Below, in pieces: positions 16,249 to 24,645 of a stretch of DNA of 64,000 nucleotides. This DNA comes from Chromobacterium haemolyticum DSM 19808 (GTDB lineage: Bacteria > Pseudomonadota > Gammaproteobacteria > Burkholderiales > Chromobacteriaceae), in NCBI RefSeq assembly GCF_000711885.1, contig NZ_JONK01000021.1, forward strand, positions 30,058-94,057, read 5' to 3'. Position 1 is the first letter of the stretch. Each line of letters starts with the position of its first letter. Made by a program: the position numbers and the translations under genes. A model generated the notes under the pieces. That model was given only the letters and a program-made list of their open reading frames with translations. It did not search any database and was not told the origin of the DNA.

Positions 16249-17961
16249 ATGAGCACAGCCAACACAAACTCGACCACTTTCCAAAGCGTCGCCGCGGGCA
16301 AGACCGGCGCCTCGCCGCGAAAAGGCTACGATGACCCGTACAGCAAGCGCCTGTTCCTGATCATCGACAGCCTGCCGGAAATGCAGCGCGCGCTGGCGAT
16401 GACCCTATCCTCCTTCGGCGCCGACAAGGTGGAGTACGCCAGCAAGGCCGGCGACGCGCTGGCCAAGATGGGAAAATACGAGTTCGACGTGGTCCTGTGC
16501 GACTACGATCTGGGCAACGGCTATGACGGCCTCTACCTGTTTGAAGAGGTCAAGGAACGCAACCTGATCAAACAGTCTTGCGTCTTCATGATCGTCACCG
16601 GCGAGCGCCGCTCCCAGCGCGTCATCTCCGCCGCGGAACTGGGGCCGGACGACTACCTGCTCAAACCCTTCACCGGCGAAGTGCTGCGCGAACGGCTGGA
16701 GAAGGCGATGCGCCGCCGCGAAGCCTTCCGTCTCGTGGACGAGGCCATCATGCGCCACGAATACCTGAGCGCCATCGAAGTCTGCTCGCGTCTGATCAGC
16801 GAGCGCGGAGAGTTCACGCTGGACTTCATGAAACTCAAGGGCTCGCTGGCGCTGAAGATTGGCGACTTCGACAGCGCGCGCTCCTTGTACATGGACGTGC
16901 TGCGCATCAAGCCGGTGCCCTGGGCCAAGATGGGTCTGGCCAAATCGCTGACCGGGCTGAAAGCCTACGACGAAGCGAGGCTGCTGTTCGAAGAAGTGCT
17001 CACCGACAACGACCGGGTGATGGAAGCCTACGACTGGCTGGCCAAACTTTACCGCAGCAACCATAACCTGGACGAAGCCCAGGCCACCTTGAAGCAGGCC
17101 ACCGACATCTCCCCGGTAGTATTCCGCCGCCAGCAACAGCTGGCGGAAGTGGCCCTGCTCAACAATCAGCTGGAAGTGGCGGAAGGCGCTTGCCAGACCA
17201 CGCTGGACATCGCCAAATACACTTGGCACCGCAGCCCCACCCACTACGCCGCGCTGGCGCGGGTGCAACTGGCGCGCGGCGACACCGCCAATGTCGGCCG
17301 CACCTTGTCCAACCTCCGCCGTGACTACCGCTACAACGAAGAAGGCGAATGGATGGCTTCCGTAGTGGACAGCCAGTTGCAAAACAAGAAAGGCAACCGC
17401 GACAAGGCCCGGCAGTTGTTCAGCGACGCCGAAGCGAAATTCCGCCAACTGGCGCCCAAGCTCAGCAGCGACGCGCAGATGGAGTTCGCCCGCGCCTGCT
17501 ACGCCCAGGGGCACAAGGACGCCGGCAACAATGTGATGCGCGATCTGGTGCGCAACCATCACGACGACGAGGAACTGCTCGCTCGCTTCGGGGACATGTT
17601 CGAAGAAGTGGGCCTGGGCGAAGACGGCCGCCAACTGATCGCGGACAACGTGCAATCGGTGCTGGAGCTCAACAACCAAGCGGTGCGGGAAGCCCAGGCC
17701 GGCCAGTTCGACTCCGCCATCGAACGCTTCGTCAAAGCCCACGAGGAAATGCCGCAAAACATTCAGGTCATGCTCAACCTGATCAACGCCACCATGGCCT
17801 ACGTCCACCGTCAAGGCTGGCACGAAAGCCATATGCGCCGCGCCCACGACATGCTGGGCAAGGTGCGCGACATCGCCCCCACCAACAACAAGTTCCAGAA
17901 AATCCTTCAAGCCTGGCGCATGCTGGTGGAAAAGCTGGGCAAGCCGCAATGGGTGCTGTAA
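16249..17961 (+). CDS. Response regulator with TPR output domain
   Basis: 570-aa two-component receiver fused to a long tetratricopeptide region. The receiver (residues about 28-150) shows 'LFLIIDSLPEMQ' (one acidic residue where two are usual), the phospho-acceptor Asp near residue 85 in 'VVLCDYDLG', Thr in 'MIVTGE' and Lys in 'YLLKPF'. The rest is helical TPR-like repeats, e.g. 'VMEAYDWLAKLYRSNHNLDEAQ'. There is no DNA-binding or enzymatic output, so it probably acts by protein-protein contact. Its 3' end overlaps the LytTR regulator by 13 bases, suggesting joint expression. Partner kinase not in the window. Confidence 0.88.
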   Translation: MSTANTNSTTFQSVAAGKTGASPRKGYDDPYSKRLFLIIDSLPEMQRALAMTLSSFGADKVEYASKAGDALAKMGKYEFDVVLCDYDLGNGYDGLYLFEEVKERNLIKQSCVFMIVTGERRSQRVISAAELGPDDYLLKPFTGEVLRERLEKAMRRREAFRLVDEAIMRHEYLSAIEVCSRLISERGEFTLDFMKLKGSLALKIGDFDSARSLYMDVLRIKPVPWAKMGLAKSLTGLKAYDEARLLFEEVLTDNDRVMEAYDWLAKLYRSNHNLDEAQATLKQATDISPVVFRRQQQLAEVALLNNQLEVAEGACQTTLDIAKYTWHRSPTHYAALARVQLARGDTANVGRTLSNLRRDYRYNEEGEWMASVVDSQLQNKKGNRDKARQLFSDAEAKFRQLAPKLSSDAQMEFARACYAQGHKDAGNNVMRDLVRNHHDDEELLARFGDMFEEVGLGEDGRQLIADNVQSVLELNNQAVREAQAGQFDSAIERFVKAHEEMPQNIQVMLNLINATMAYVHRQGWHESHMRRAHDMLGKVRDIAPTNNKFQKILQAWRMLVEKLGKPQWVL

Positions 17962-18689
17962 GCCCCTGGCAAGACTGGCGCGCACTGGTGGTGGACGACG
18001 AGCCGCTGGCCTGTGAACGACTGCGCCAGCTCTTGCGGGAACAAGGGCTGCAACACGTCTACTGCCTGACCGATAGCCGCCAGGCCATGGCCTGGCTGGC
18101 GCAGAACCTGGCCGATATCGTGCTGGCCGATATTTCCATGCCCGGCGTTTCCGGCCTGGAACTGGCCCAGCAGCTGCGCCGCCAGCCGTTGGCGCCGCAA
18201 CTGATCTTCACCACCGCCCATGAACAGTACGCGGTCAACGCCTTTGAACTGGAAGCCATAGACTACCTGCTCAAACCGGTGCGTCGCGAACGGCTGCGCC
18301 AGGCGCTGGAACGCGCCTGCCGCCAGCGCGGCGAAGCGCCGCAGCCGGAAGCCAGTTTCACCGTGCGCCAGCGCGACCGCCTGCTGCCCATCCCTTTCTC
18401 CCAGGCCCGCTATCTCAAAGCCGAACTCAAATACGTGACCCTGGTGACCCCGGACGCGGAATACCTTCTGGACGAAACCCTGATCGCGCTGGAGCAAAGA
18501 CTGGGCGACGCCGCCGTGCGCATCCATCGCAATTGCCTGGTAATGCGTCACGCGCTGCGCGAACTGTTCCGCGCCAACGCCGACGGCGAAGAACAATGGC
18601 AAGTACGCCTGGCCGATATCGGCCAACCTCTGCCGGTCAGCCGGCGGCAACTGGCCGGCATCAAGCAATGCCTGAACCAGCAGGACTAG
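17949..18689 (+). CDS. LytTR family response regulator (AlgR/LytR type)
   Basis: 246-aa transcription regulator. The receiver domain (residues 8-125) has the acidic pair in 'LVVDDEP', the phospho-acceptor Asp in 'IVLADISMPG' near residue 60, Thr in 'IFTTAHE' and Lys in 'LLKPVRRE'. A LytTR DNA-binding domain covers about 140-240 ('YLKAELKYVTLVTPDAEYLL', 'RIHRNCLVMRHAL'). The start is the ATG at 17949 inside the end of the TPR regulator gene; a much longer open frame upstream is a shadow of that gene. No sensor kinase is adjacent. Target genes unknown. Confidence 0.88.
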   Translation: MGAVSPWQDWRALVVDDEPLACERLRQLLREQGLQHVYCLTDSRQAMAWLAQNLADIVLADISMPGVSGLELAQQLRRQPLAPQLIFTTAHEQYAVNAFELEAIDYLLKPVRRERLRQALERACRQRGEAPQPEASFTVRQRDRLLPIPFSQARYLKAELKYVTLVTPDAEYLLDETLIALEQRLGDAAVRIHRNCLVMRHALRELFRANADGEEQWQVRLADIGQPLPVSRRQLAGIKQCLNQQD

Positions 18690-18909
18690 GCCCCCTCCCT
18701 CTCAATCCGCCGCAAAAATACACAGCTCACAAAAACACAGCATCTGTCATTATTTTCGACAGAATAATGCGTTCTGATTTTCAATCGCATCAAGCTTGAC
18801 ATTAATCATTTGTCATTATTCGGACTAAAACTATCATCCTCGCCCAAGCACATGGCCGAACTGGCGCTCCGCCGCCGGCCATGCATTCCATTTAGGGCAA
18901 GGAGCGGTC

Positions 18910-20610
18910 ATGCGGTCATTGAAAATCATCCTGTTATCGTCGGCGTTCAACGGACTCACCCAGCGCGCCTGGCTGGAATTGCGCCAGTCCGGCCACCAAG
19001 TCAGCGTGCAACTGTTCACCAACGAGCAGGAAGTCAGCACCAATATTCAGCAATCCGGCGCCGACATCGTCATCTGCCCCTTCCTCAAGGACCGGGTGCC
19101 GGAAACCCTGTGGCGCGACAGCAGCCGGCCGGTGGTCATCATCCACCCCGGCATCGTCGGCGACCGCGGCGCTTCAGCGCTGGATTGGGCCATCACCCTG
19201 CGAGAAAAACGCTGGGGCGTCACCGCGCTGCAAGCGGTGGCGGAAATGGACGCGGGTCCGATCTGGTCCAGCTGCGAGTTCGACATGCCGCCGGAAACGC
19301 GTAAATCCGAGCTCTACAACGGCCCGGTGAGCGACGCCGCCATGTATTGCATCCGCGACGTGGTGGAAAAATTCGGCACCGGCTTCGAACCGGCGCCGCT
19401 GGACTACGGCCAAGCGCATGTGCGCGGCCGGCTGCAACCCAATATGAAGCAAAGCGACCGCGCTTTCCTGTGGCAACAGCCCGCCGTAGAGATCAAGCGC
19501 CGCATCGACGCCGCCGACGGCCAGCCCGGCGTGCTGACGCAATTGGCCGGCGGGGACTACTACGTCTACGACGCCCATCTGGACTACCGCGCCGGCCAGC
19601 CGGGTCAACTGCTGGCGGTGCACGACGACGCCGTGCTGGTGGGCGCCGGCGAGCACAGCCTGTGGCTGGGCGCGCTGCGCCGCAAACCGGAGGCCGGCGA
19701 GGAAACCTTCAAGCGCCCGGCGCGACATGTGCTGGCCGGTTTGCTGGACGGCGTGCCGCGGCTGGACTGGTCCATCAACACCCACCCTCACTGCGAGGAA
19801 AACTACCAGCCCATCCGCTACCGCGAATACGGCCGCGTAGGCGAACTGACCTTCGAGTTCTACAACGGCGCGATGAGCACCGAACAATGCCAACGGTTGA
19901 GCGAGGCGCTGCGCTGGGCCAAAGCTCAGGACACCAGCGTGCTGCTGGTGCGCGGCGGCCGCGGCAGCTTCAGCAACGGCGTCCACCTCAACGTGATCCA
20001 GGCCGCGCCCGAACCTGGCTTGGAGGCATGGGCCAATATCCAGGCCATCGACGACGTCTGCCAGGAAATGTTGACCGCGCGCCAGCTGGTGGTGTCCGGC
20101 CTGACCGGCAACGCCGGCGCCGGCGGCGTGATGCTGGCCTTGGCCGCCGACCTGGTGTTCGCCCGCGGCGGCGTGGTGCTTAACCCCCACTACAAGACCA
20201 TGGGCCTGTACGGCTCGGAATACTGGACCTACAGCCTGCCGCGCGCAGTAGGCGAAGAACAGGCCCGCCTGCTCACCGACGCCTGCCTGCCGCTGAGCGC
20301 GCGCGAAGCCTGGCGCCTGGGCATGGTTCACGACATCGGCCCGCACGACCCGCACGACTTTGGCGTCTGGTTGCGGCAAGCCGCCGGGCTGGCGTTGAAC
20401 GACGACCGCTTCCGCCCGCAGCGCGCGCGCAAGGCCGAGCTGGACTTGGAGCGGATGGAACGCTGCCGCCAGACCGAGCTGCTGGAAATGCGCCAGGACA
20501 TGGTGGAAAACCGCGGCCAGTTTTTGGAAAAATGCCGCAACTTCGTGCTCAAGCGTAAAGCCTGCGGCACGCCGCAGCGTCTGGTCGCCGATTGGGCCCG
20601 GACGCGCTAA
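18910..20610 (+). CDS. HoxX-like protein (formyltransferase plus enoyl-CoA hydratase domains)
   Basis: 566-aa two-domain protein. Residues 1-260 form a formyl-tetrahydrofolate transferase/hydrolase-like module with 'IIHPGIVGDRGASALDWAI' in place of the formyltransferase active-site loop. Residues about 275-540 form a crotonase (enoyl-CoA hydratase) module with 'LVRGGRGSFSNGVHLNVI' and 'SGLTGNAGAGGVMLALAADLVF'. This architecture is that of HoxX, which in aerobic hydrogen bacteria supplies the active-site CO ligand of [NiFe] hydrogenase from a formyl group. No hydrogenase gene is present nearby. The AAGGAG ribosome site supports the start. Its TAA stop is duplicated by a MITE-like insertion. 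Confidence 0.85.
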   Translation: MRSLKIILLSSAFNGLTQRAWLELRQSGHQVSVQLFTNEQEVSTNIQQSGADIVICPFLKDRVPETLWRDSSRPVVIIHPGIVGDRGASALDWAITLREKRWGVTALQAVAEMDAGPIWSSCEFDMPPETRKSELYNGPVSDAAMYCIRDVVEKFGTGFEPAPLDYGQAHVRGRLQPNMKQSDRAFLWQQPAVEIKRRIDAADGQPGVLTQLAGGDYYVYDAHLDYRAGQPGQLLAVHDDAVLVGAGEHSLWLGALRRKPEAGEETFKRPARHVLAGLLDGVPRLDWSINTHPHCEENYQPIRYREYGRVGELTFEFYNGAMSTEQCQRLSEALRWAKAQDTSVLLVRGGRGSFSNGVHLNVIQAAPEPGLEAWANIQAIDDVCQEMLTARQLVVSGLTGNAGAGGVMLALAADLVFARGGVVLNPHYKTMGLYGSEYWTYSLPRAVGEEQARLLTDACLPLSAREAWRLGMVHDIGPHDPHDFGVWLRQAAGLALNDDRFRPQRARKAELDLERMERCRQTELLEMRQDMVENRGQFLEKCRNFVLKRKACGTPQRLVADWARTR

Positions 20611-20750
20611 GAACCTGTTCATAATCTGCCGCGCGTTGGCGATACGGCGTTGAAACCGTCTTCGAAATGCTCATGTGCCACTCGTACATTCCGCTTTCTC
20701 AGCCGTTTTCGCCCTCTCCCGCCCTTGCTCGCGAGATCGTAAACAGGGTC
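20611..20750 (+). repeat. MITE-like element, family A, copy 1
   Basis: About 140 bp, flanked by TAA on both sides; the left TAA is the stop codon of the HoxX-like gene. Terminal inverted repeats run from GAACCTGTT at the left to GATCGTAAACAGGGTC at the right. The interior shares 'TTCCGCTTTCTCAG' and 'TTTTCGCC' segments with the copies at 22455, 30444 and 40261. It contains no open reading frame of note. Confidence 0.75.
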
Positions 20751-20779
20751 TAAAACCCATCACGCTGTTCCCACCCTCA

Positions 20780-20817
20780 AAACGGCCCGCCTCAACGGGC
20801 CGTTTGATTTCAATTTC
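20780..20817 (+). terminator. Intrinsic terminator downstream of the HoxX-like gene
   Basis: A perfect 10-bp stem, AAACGGCCCG/CGGGCCGTTT with a 6-base loop, is followed by GATTTCAATTTC. It now lies beyond the inserted repeat, about 170 bases after the stop codon. The remaining bases to 20951 are AT-rich and hold no recognised feature beyond the promoter region of the next gene. Confidence 0.75.
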
Positions 20818-20951
20818 ATGACGAAAAACAACAGCATTGTTTTACGTACAACTACTTAAAAACCGCTTTTTCATCAGTCAAAGCTAAAAAATAACCGCGC
20901 CTTCTTATAAAATCTGACATCCCCTCTTTCCCCCTTCCTAACGGTTGCTAC

Positions 20952-22454
20952 ATGCGGACACGGCTGGTTTATGCAGGATGCATCGCGATATGGCTGGTGC
21001 TGAGTGCGCTAGTCGCTCTGTCGATCGCCAGTCACGCGCTGCTAGGCGCCGAACAACAATTCAACCGCGACGCTCTGCTGCTGTCCGAACAGCTCAATCA
21101 AAAACTGCAAAGCCATGAAACCGTGCTGGACAGCTACGCCACCTTTAGCGCGTTGGATCGCCGCCAGGATCTGCCATCCGAAAAAAGGCTTGCCCGGCAA
21201 TTACTGCGCCGCTATCCGCAAATCCAGTGGCTGGGTCACATCGAACGCATCAGCCCCGACCAGTTGCCAATGTTCGGCCAACGTCTGAAGCAACTATACG
21301 GCCAAACGCTCCCCATGCCCGCGGCCAGCGGCGACGGCTGGGAAAGCCGCTTTGGCCTGTTCCCGCTCGCCTTCATCGAACCCATGCCCCAGCCCAACCT
21401 GCTGGCCGCGGACCTGGGCCGGCTGCAAGCCGCGCGTCAGACCCTACAGAACGCGCTGGAAAGCGGCCGGATGGAAATCTCCAGTCAGATCAAACTGCCC
21501 GGCCTCCCGGCCGGCTACCTGCTCATCCGCGCCGTGGACGATATGCTGAGCAAGCCCCTGGCCGCCTCCTTGGCGCCAGCGCACTTCGCCGCCATGGCGA
21601 TACGCGCCGACAGCCTGCTGCCCAGCCCGCTATCGCTACGGGAAGGCGTGGAAGTTCGCCTGTTCCACCGCAACGATCCGCCCCCTGGCCAACCCGCGCT
21701 GCTGCGCGGCCCCGAGCGCGCCAGTGCCTTGGAAACCCTGCTGTTCCCACGCTTGGAAGCCCGCCACCCGCTGGGCGGCGCCAACCAGCCGCTCTTGCTC
21801 ACCATCAACCAGCAACTGGGCTGGCGGCAGATCGGCACATTCGAATGGGGCATGCTGCTGGTCCTGTCACTGGCTCTGCTGACCGGCCTGCTGTTGGTGT
21901 CCCATCACTATCTGCAATTGGCGCATGGCCGCCGCCAGCGGGAAAACCAGCTATTCTACCTGGCCAACCACGACCGCCTGACCGGACTGGCCAACCGCAA
22001 CCTGTTCTACGACCGGCTGCAGCACGCCATCTCGCGCGTGGATCGCAGCGGCAAGCGGCTGGCGCTGCTGTTCCTTGACTTGGACCGCTTCAAGCCGGTC
22101 AACGACACCTACGGCCACATCACAGGCGACCGCATCCTGCAACTGATCGCAGCCCGCATCAAGGAAGAATTGCGCAGCGAAGACACGGTGGCCCGGCTGG
22201 GCGGCGACGAATTCGTGGTATTGATGGAAGATATCGAATCCAACCGCGAGGCGGACAAAATCGTCAATCGCCTGAAGCAGGTGATCCATCAACCCTACGA
22301 GGTCAACGATCATTTAATTTCGGTGGGCGTCAGCATCGGCATCGCCTATTACCCGGAGGACGGCTTGTTGATCGATGAGCTGCTGACGGTGGCGGACCGG
22401 AAGATGTACGGGAATAAGCGCGAGATCGCGGCGGCCGGCGCTGAAACCGCCTAA
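20952..22454 (+). CDS. Membrane-bound diguanylate cyclase (GGDEF)
   Basis: 500-aa sensor enzyme making cyclic di-GMP from two GTP. A transmembrane helix at residues 7-30, a periplasmic CHASE-like sensor region up to about 295 and a second helix (about 298-322) anchor it. The cytosolic GGDEF domain starts at 'NHDRLTGLANRNLFYDRL'; the signature 'RLGGDEFVVLMEDI' is intact (about residues 415-428), and an RxxD inhibitory site (RSED) lies five residues before GGDEF. Catalytic activity with product feedback inhibition is therefore expected. There is no EAL domain. Signal unknown. Its TAA stop is also a repeat-insertion site. Confidence 0.9.
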   Translation: MRTRLVYAGCIAIWLVLSALVALSIASHALLGAEQQFNRDALLLSEQLNQKLQSHETVLDSYATFSALDRRQDLPSEKRLARQLLRRYPQIQWLGHIERISPDQLPMFGQRLKQLYGQTLPMPAASGDGWESRFGLFPLAFIEPMPQPNLLAADLGRLQAARQTLQNALESGRMEISSQIKLPGLPAGYLLIRAVDDMLSKPLAASLAPAHFAAMAIRADSLLPSPLSLREGVEVRLFHRNDPPPGQPALLRGPERASALETLLFPRLEARHPLGGANQPLLLTINQQLGWRQIGTFEWGMLLVLSLALLTGLLLVSHHYLQLAHGRRQRENQLFYLANHDRLTGLANRNLFYDRLQHAISRVDRSGKRLALLFLDLDRFKPVNDTYGHITGDRILQLIAARIKEELRSEDTVARLGGDEFVVLMEDIESNREADKIVNRLKQVIHQPYEVNDHLISVGVSIGIAYYPEDGLLIDELLTVADRKMYGNKREIAAAGAETA

Positions 22455-22605
22455 GAGCCTGTTTACGATCTCGCGAGCAAAGACAAGATAAGGCGAAAAA
22501 CCCTGAGAAAGCGGAATGCGCACAGGGCACATTAGCATGTCGAAGCGGGTTTCAACGCCTTCTTCTATTCATCCCGATAAAGCGCAGCAGACTTTGAACA
22601 GGCTC
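22455..22605 (-). repeat. MITE-like element, family A, copy 2 (inverted orientation)
   Basis: About 151 bp, flanked by TAA (the diguanylate cyclase stop codon) on the left and TGA on the right. The left end is GAGCCTGTTTACGATCTCG and the right end TTTGAACAGGCTC. Its reverse complement aligns with copies 1 and 4, including the 'CCGCTTTCTCAG' core. It fills the convergent gap between the cyclase gene and the urate permease gene. Confidence 0.75.
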
Positions 22606-22620
22606 TGAACCCGGGCCGTC

Positions 22621-23988
22621 TCAACACGGCCGCTGGCATGCGGCCTCCCCAAGCGCGGCACCTTTCGACGCTGTTTCCCGTGGCCGCGCCAGGCCGTTGA
22701 ACCAGACATTCAGCACCACCGCGCTGACCGTGGCCAACAGGATGCCGCTATGCAGCAAGGGCGCCAGCACTTCCGGCAAGTGCCGAAAAAATCCGGGCGA
22801 CACCGTCGGAATCATGCCCAAGCCCAGGCTGATGGCCACCACCAGTAAATTATGCCGCTGCGTCTGATAATCCACCTTGCCCAGAATCTTGATCCCGGTG
22901 GCCAGCACCATGCCAAACATCACCAGGCCGGCCCCGCCCAGCACAAAGGGCGGAATCGACGCCACGATCAGCGACATCTTGGGCACCAAGCCAAATACGA
23001 CCAGAATGCCGCCGGCCATTACACACACCCAGCGGCTGCTGACGCCGGTGACGCCCACCAGGCCCACGTTCTGGGAAAACGAAGTATGCGGGAAGGAATT
23101 GAATAGACCGCTTATCACCGTGCCCAACGCATCCACCCGCAAACCGCTCACCAAGGCAGCCCTGTCCACCGGACGCTCCACAATGTCCCCAAGGGCCAGG
23201 AACATGCCCATGGACTCCACAAAAATGATCAGCATCACCACGGTCAACGTCAGGATGGACCATAGCTCAAAGCGGGGCATGCCGAAATGGAAGGGCGTGA
23301 TGGGCGCGAACCAGGACGCCTCGCCCAAGCCGCCCAAATTAACCTTTCCCAGCAGCAGGGCCAGGGCAAAGCCGAACAACAAACCCAGCAATACCGCGAT
23401 ATTGCAGAAAAAGCCCTTCAGATAACGGGTGACTAACAGAATGAACACCAGCACCGCCACCGATACCCCAAGATAGAGCGGATGGCCGTAGTCCGGGTTG
23501 CCTCTGCCGCCGGCGGCCCAGTCAATGCCAACGGGGATGATGGACAGACCGATGGCCGTGATCACCACCCCGGTGACCAGCGGCGGAAACAGGCCGATCA
23601 ACCGCCCCATCAGCGGTACCGCCAACAAGCTGAGCACTCCGGCGCCGATGGTGGCGCCGAAAATGCCGGGCAGGCCCAATGCCGGATTGCTGCCAATGGC
23701 CACCATCGGCCCCACCGCGGCGAAAGTCACCGCCATGATGACCGGCAGGCGGATGCCCAGCCCGCGGACGCCCACGCACTGCAATAAGGTCACCACCCCG
23801 CAACAGAACAGGTCCGCGCTGATCAAGAGCGCGATTTGCTCCTTGGGCAAGCCCAGGGAGCTGCCAATGATCAGCGGCACCGCCACCGCACCGGCGTACA
23901 TCACCAACACATGTTGCAGGCCCAGGGTGAACAGCTTGCCCAAGGGCAGGCGTTGATCCACCGGGTGCACCGACAGCTTGGAATCCAT
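22621..23988 (-). CDS. NCS2 family urate/xanthine permease
   Basis: 455-aa inner-membrane nucleobase:cation symporter-2 with about 14 transmembrane segments. The family motif QNxGxxxxTG is seen as 'QNVGLVGVTGVSSRWV' near residue 315; the early 'GLQHVLVMYAGAVAVPLI' with its conserved QH is the other signature. Location at the end of the urate catabolic operon points to urate, and possibly xanthine, as substrate. A strong terminator lies between it and allA, so it may depend on read-through or its own promoter. A good ribosome site (AAAGGAGA) precedes the ATG. Confidence 0.88.
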   Translation of the reverse strand: MDSKLSVHPVDQRLPLGKLFTLGLQHVLVMYAGAVAVPLIIGSSLGLPKEQIALLISADLFCCGVVTLLQCVGVRGLGIRLPVIMAVTFAAVGPMVAIGSNPALGLPGIFGATIGAGVLSLLAVPLMGRLIGLFPPLVTGVVITAIGLSIIPVGIDWAAGGRGNPDYGHPLYLGVSVAVLVFILLVTRYLKGFFCNIAVLLGLLFGFALALLLGKVNLGGLGEASWFAPITPFHFGMPRFELWSILTLTVVMLIIFVESMGMFLALGDIVERPVDRAALVSGLRVDALGTVISGLFNSFPHTSFSQNVGLVGVTGVSSRWVCVMAGGILVVFGLVPKMSLIVASIPPFVLGGAGLVMFGMVLATGIKILGKVDYQTQRHNLLVVAISLGLGMIPTVSPGFFRHLPEVLAPLLHSGILLATVSAVVLNVWFNGLARPRETASKGAALGEAACQRPC

Positions 23989-24078
23989 GCTCGTCTCCTT
24001 TGTAGATGTCGGGCCGCTTTTTAAAACATCGCCGCCCTGACGACTTGCTGGTATTACACAATCGACTCCTTGACCGCT

Positions 24079-24114
24079 AAAAAAAGAGGTCGACGCAGGC
24101 TAGCCCGCGCCGAC
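24079..24114 (-). terminator. Intrinsic terminator after allA
   Basis: On the minus strand a 12-bp stem with two G-U pairs (arms 24103-24114 and 24089-24100), overlapping the allA stop codon, is followed by CTC and a run of seven T's. It would end transcripts between allA and the permease gene. Confidence 0.7.
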
Positions 24115-24609
24115 CGATTGGATGAGATAGGACTGCGACAACATTGCCTCGTCGCAATTGTCGCCGGCGCCGATGCGGTCCAGCAGGATGAAATCTCCGG
24201 CCCGCTCCAGACAAGTCAGCGGGTGATGCCAAGTGCCGCGATGGTAGTTGACGCCCTGATCGCCGCGCGCCAGAAAGGCTCGGATCCGGCTTTCGTCCGG
24301 CCGGTCGCCGACGCAAGCCGGCGCCACCACCACCACGCAAGGGACGCCGTTGCAAGGGATGAAAGCCTGGCTGCCCAGCGGGTGCCGCTCCAGCATGCGG
24401 ATCTCCAGCGGCAGATGATGCGCGTCACCGCGCGCCATGCTGATGCCGGGCAGGCCGCCGTCGCCGGCGACATCGATCAGACCCAGCCGGTGATAGCGGC
24501 GAGTACTGCCCTGGTTGATGGGAAACCAATCGCTGCCATCGGCTTCAATCACATCGCCAAACGGGGCGAAAGCCTGTTTGGTCAAAGGCTCCAAGCTTAA
24601 AATCGTCAT
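24100..24609 (-). CDS. allA: Ureidoglycolate lyase
   Basis: Splits ureidoglycolate into glyoxylate and urea, the last step of the urate pathway encoded here. The 169 aa start 'LSLEPLTKQAFAPFGDVIEA', as in AllA proteins, and have the cupin features 'HHLPLEIRMLERHPLGSQAF' and 'YHRGTWHHPLTCL'. The ATG at 24609 follows a GGAGCG ribosome site; an upstream ATG at 24639 is unlikely. It lies 36 bases after the allantoicase gene, clearly in the same operon. Confidence 0.9.
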   Translation of the reverse strand: MTILSLEPLTKQAFAPFGDVIEADGSDWFPINQGSTRRYHRLGLIDVAGDGGLPGISMARGDAHHLPLEIRMLERHPLGSQAFIPCNGVPCVVVVAPACVGDRPDESRIRAFLARGDQGVNYHRGTWHHPLTCLERAGDFILLDRIGAGDNCDEAMLSQSYLIQSVGAG

Positions 24610-24645
24610 GCCGCGCTCCTTCGTGGGGTGGCGGACCAAGGCGGC

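Noticed and set aside
16405..17985. 526-aa open frame on the minus strand opposite the TPR response regulator
   Set aside because: Composition is typical of an antisense shadow, with no ribosome site and no recognisable domain; the plus-strand gene is clearly real.
18796..18826. TTGACA upstream of the HoxX-like gene as a promoter
   Set aside because: No acceptable -10 hexamer lies at 15-19 bases; not reported as a promoter.
18690..18909. Possible terminator or repeat in the 220-base gap before the HoxX-like gene
   Set aside because: The gap is AT-rich but shows no clear hairpin with a T-run and no match to the repeat families.
19174..20622. 482-aa open frame on the minus strand opposite the HoxX-like gene
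   Set aside because: Antisense shadow of a convincing two-domain gene, without translation signals.
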